In this document: one piece after another, positions 61,371 through 64,000 of the stretch | How the letters are laid out: each line of letters begins with the position of its first letter | How positions within the stretch are numbered: position 1 is the first letter of the stretch | Position numbers and translations under genes: made by a program | NCBI RefSeq assembly: GCF_040802235.1 | Contig: NC_133156.1 | Coordinates: 185,082,351 to 185,146,350, forward strand | Origin: Manis javanica | Taxonomy: Eukaryota > Chordata > Mammalia > Pholidota > Manidae | Reading direction: 5' to 3' | DNA: 64,000 nt | Notes under the pieces: model-generated | What the model was told of the DNA's origin: nothing | Database searches by the model: none | Seen by the model: the letters and a program-made list of their open reading frames with translations, nothing else

Positions 61371-62539
61371 CGTCCTGGAGACCTGGTAAATGCTAATCAA
61401 CTGCCAGCAGAGGGAGCAATGTTTCTATTGAAACTCAGAGTTTACGGGTGAATTGGAGAGAGTTCCTCATTTCAGCCACGCTTGCTAATTAGGAAGTATA
61501 AGTCAGAATTTGTAAACTTTAGTTGCAAATGATGAAACTGAAGCTAATGCTGTCCATCCCAGGTGGGAGGGTTGGACTAAGAGAGGAGTGAGGTATTTCC
61601 CAGAAGAGAGCATAGAATATAACCCCAAAATGACAAACAGCCTCTACAGCTAGAAAGTTAAAATGTCAGTTACATACTCCAAGAGATTCTTATCCCACCT
61701 GCTCTCCAGTCCTGGCCTGACCATCTAGTAGGTTTCTGCCTTAATCTCCAAAGCCACAATTAAGAACACTTGAATTCAGTTTTGCATTTTTTTTTCCCCA
61801 AAAAAAGAATGTCCAAGTCATTATTCTGTGCAGATGTTTTTCTGCAGGGATAGGATATTATTTCATTTTTCATGGGTTTGTTTTCCAACTCTTCAGCCCA
61901 GTGCCTCCACTGATTCAGGAGTTCTATGAAATTAGGTTATCATATGGGTATATTTTACTGAAGTAACAGATGTGAGCTTTGCAGTTGTTGGTTCCAAGAG
62001 CTTAAAATTAGACATCTATGGTTTAACATCTTTAGGTGTAAAAAAATTTCTCACCTTTTTAAAAACACTGTGAATAAATTCTATCACCTTATATGAAGAG
62101 ACTATAAAAGGAATTCGTCCAGCGGTAAAGACACTTCTAGAATTACATTTTTATTCTTTCCTGTCCTTTAGACAGAAATACCCTCTGAGGTACTGGGGAG
62201 TTGAGCAAGATAATCAAAATTCATGTACAACACTCCTTTTCATTTAAAAATAAACCTGTTACATGTAAATTTCAAAATTCATCTCCTGAATTACATACTT
62301 TATTATGTATACAATATCCACATCTCAAAATGGAAAGCAAAATGTGCCCAAGAATGATGTATAATTTTATCTCAGTATGACTTAGTTTTTTGTTCTGCTT
62401 TCCTTACCTTGCCTAAAGCCCTGTATATTTTTGATACAAGTCATCACTCAAGATTAATGTCTATAGACAATAATAGCTACCCCTAAGGTGAGTGTTTACT
62501 ATATAGAAGATATCTTCCCAGCAACCTGTGGAGATAGTC

Positions 62540-62665
62540 CATTCTTAAAAACTGCCCCTTATTAACTGTGTGGGTAAGTTAACTATGCATCAGATTTTCA
62601 TCTGTAATATTAAGATTACAAAAGCATCCACCTCACAAAACTTTTAATGAAGATAAGCAGTCATG
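62540..62665 (+). repeat. MIR SINE fragment
   Basis: TTAACTGTGTGGGTAAGTTAAC, then TCATCTGTAATATTAAGATT and CCTCACAAAACTTTTAATG follow the MIR 3' half. Confidence 0.6.
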
Positions 62666-62669
62666 TCCC

Positions 62670-63075
62670 TTTTCCTCATTTCCCCTGACCCTGCCTCAGC
62701 TACTACTGATCTACTTCAGATTATAGTCGATAGATCACCATAGATTTATCTCTACAGATTTGCCTATTCTTCATTTGTGTTAATTTATACATATGGTGTG
62801 AGGTAGGGAACTTCATTCTTTTGCATGTGGCTCTCCAGTTGTCCCAGAACTATTTGTTGAAAAACTTGTTTCCTCCACATTGAATTGTCTTTTCACCCTT
62901 GTTGAAAATCAGCTCTGGTCTTACTTCTGGACTCGAATTCCATTCCATTGATCTAGTTATCCTTATGCCAGAACCCCCTTGTCGTGATTACTGTAGCTTT
63001 GTATTAAGATTAAAATTGGAGAGTCTTATAACTTTGTTCTTAAAGATTGTTTTGGTTATTCTGAGTCCCAAGATA
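62670..63075 (-). mobile_element. Old L1, minus strand
   Basis: TTGCATGTGGCTCTCCAGTTG, CACCCTTGTTGAAAATCAGCT and TCCATTGATCTAGTTATCC are inverted L1 ORF2 landmarks. The plus-strand frame at 62899-63084 is antisense L1. Confidence 0.8.
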
Positions 63076-64000
63076 GTTGTTTAACCTTACTTTAGCTGGG
63101 GGAGTATTCTGTAAGGAGGAGAGAGAAAACCATCCTAGATAAAGAAGACTTCTGATGGTTGGGCTCTTTCTTGACAATCTCAGCCTGGAATCTATCTCTT
63201 TGTAGCTAAAGTTGCAGGAGGTATTAACAATACATTCACACTTGAGAAATATTGTCCCTCTGATGTTTTCTACATTTTACAGTTTTGTGCAGGAACAAAT
63301 AGGAACAGATATAAGGTGATAGAAATGTTAACAGTAGTTAGTAGTGATGCTCCAGGATGATTATTTGATGTTGTTGACTAATAGGCCTGCTGTTGGCTAG
63401 AAAGAGGCATTTAAGAGACTGCAGACTCAGGCATTTCAGGCCATCTCTGCCCTCAAGAAGCTCTGCTGGAGACCCCAACTCATGGGAGTTACTTCAGCCC
63501 AGAGGTCACTCTGAATAATTCACGAAACTTGTCAGTTTTGTTTCTTTTTAAAATGGGAGCTTTTTTCCCAGACTTTCATTCCAAAAATACTTGGAAATGT
63601 GGAGTTAAATTTTAGCAAGGTTGAACATCTTCATTTTGCTCTTGATTTTTGTGCACTTTTCTTTTAGTTTTTTGTCACCTCTCTATTTTCTCTGTATTTA
63701 TCTTTTAGCTTATTTTAACTTTGACATGATTTTGCCCTTCTAAATCTTGGGGTCTAGAGATTTTGCTTTTCTCCCTATCTATTCTTGACTTTACAATGTA
63801 TAGTTTATCCTTTTTATATCCTTTTTTAGTCAGCCCTAATTTTTATCCTTTTCCATATTTCTTTAACTTTTTAGTTATGTCCCTTTTAATCTTTCCTTGT
63901 TATTTTTAAAATTTTTTGACCAAATCTATTACTTTAATTTTCTGAATCATTCTGGTATCAGTCCTTGTATTTATAGTTCCTTTTTTATTCTTTTAATTTA
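63076..64000. other. Intergenic, T-rich, nothing recognised
   Basis: No gene, RNA or confident repeat seen. 63540-64000 is strongly T-rich on the plus strand and may be decayed antisense retroposon. Confidence 0.5.

Noticed and set aside
1..64000. Search by eye for tRNA, 5S, U6, 7SK, Y RNA and snoRNA genes
   Set aside because: No A/B box pair, U6-like or other recognisable small RNA sequence was noticed on either strand; a covariance-model scan would be needed to exclude weak ones.

Overview
This is a nuclear DNA window from a placental mammal. It is AT-rich, with long introns, dense ancient and lineage-specific transposons, and a single CpG island. No primate Alu, rodent B1/B2, ruminant BovB/Bov-tA or carnivore SINEC copies were recognised. 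Two L1 copies carry a distinctive 3' UTR that I associate, from memory only, with some laurasiatherian lineages (pangolin or bat are possibilities). The species cannot be named from what I see.

Two host genes are present, arranged head to head. APLF (aprataxin and PNKP-like factor, a non-homologous end-joining scaffold) is on the minus strand. Its first six coding exons run from 49413 down to 8763 and encode residues 1-268: the FHA domain, the SQ site at residue 116 and the Ku-binding motif around Trp189. The exons for the PAR-binding zinc fingers and the acidic tail lie beyond the left edge. FBXO48, a small F-box protein of 155 residues, is on the plus strand, with coding exons at 51907-52212 and 52669-52830. 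A CpG island at about 49190-50240 separates them and looks like a shared bidirectional promoter, with two oppositely oriented ZNF143-like motifs.

Layout: 1-8762 is partial APLF intron 6, holding a decayed endogenous retrovirus pol (class III/ERV-L-like) at 2590-5750, a MaLR-type LTR and an exact 99-bp tandem duplication. 8763-14101 holds exons 6, 5 and 4 with old L1 debris. 14102-25692 (intron 3) contains several L1 fragments, including the longest lineage-specific one. 25693-25865 is exon 3. 25866-36026 is intron 2. 36027-36098 is exon 2. 36099-49317 is intron 1. 49318-49413 is exon 1. 49414-51906 is the promoter and FBXO48 5' UTR/intron region. 51907-52830 is the FBXO48 coding region. 52831-64000 is its 3' UTR followed by intergenic DNA rich in nested repeats, including two solo LTRs, one with an intact 4-bp target duplication.

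I found no novel gene system. Apart from the APLF and FBXO48 coding exons, the longer open frames appear to be transposon or retroviral remnants, chance ORFs, or frames within the CpG island. Transposon family names are given from memory of consensus sequences and their edges are approximate.
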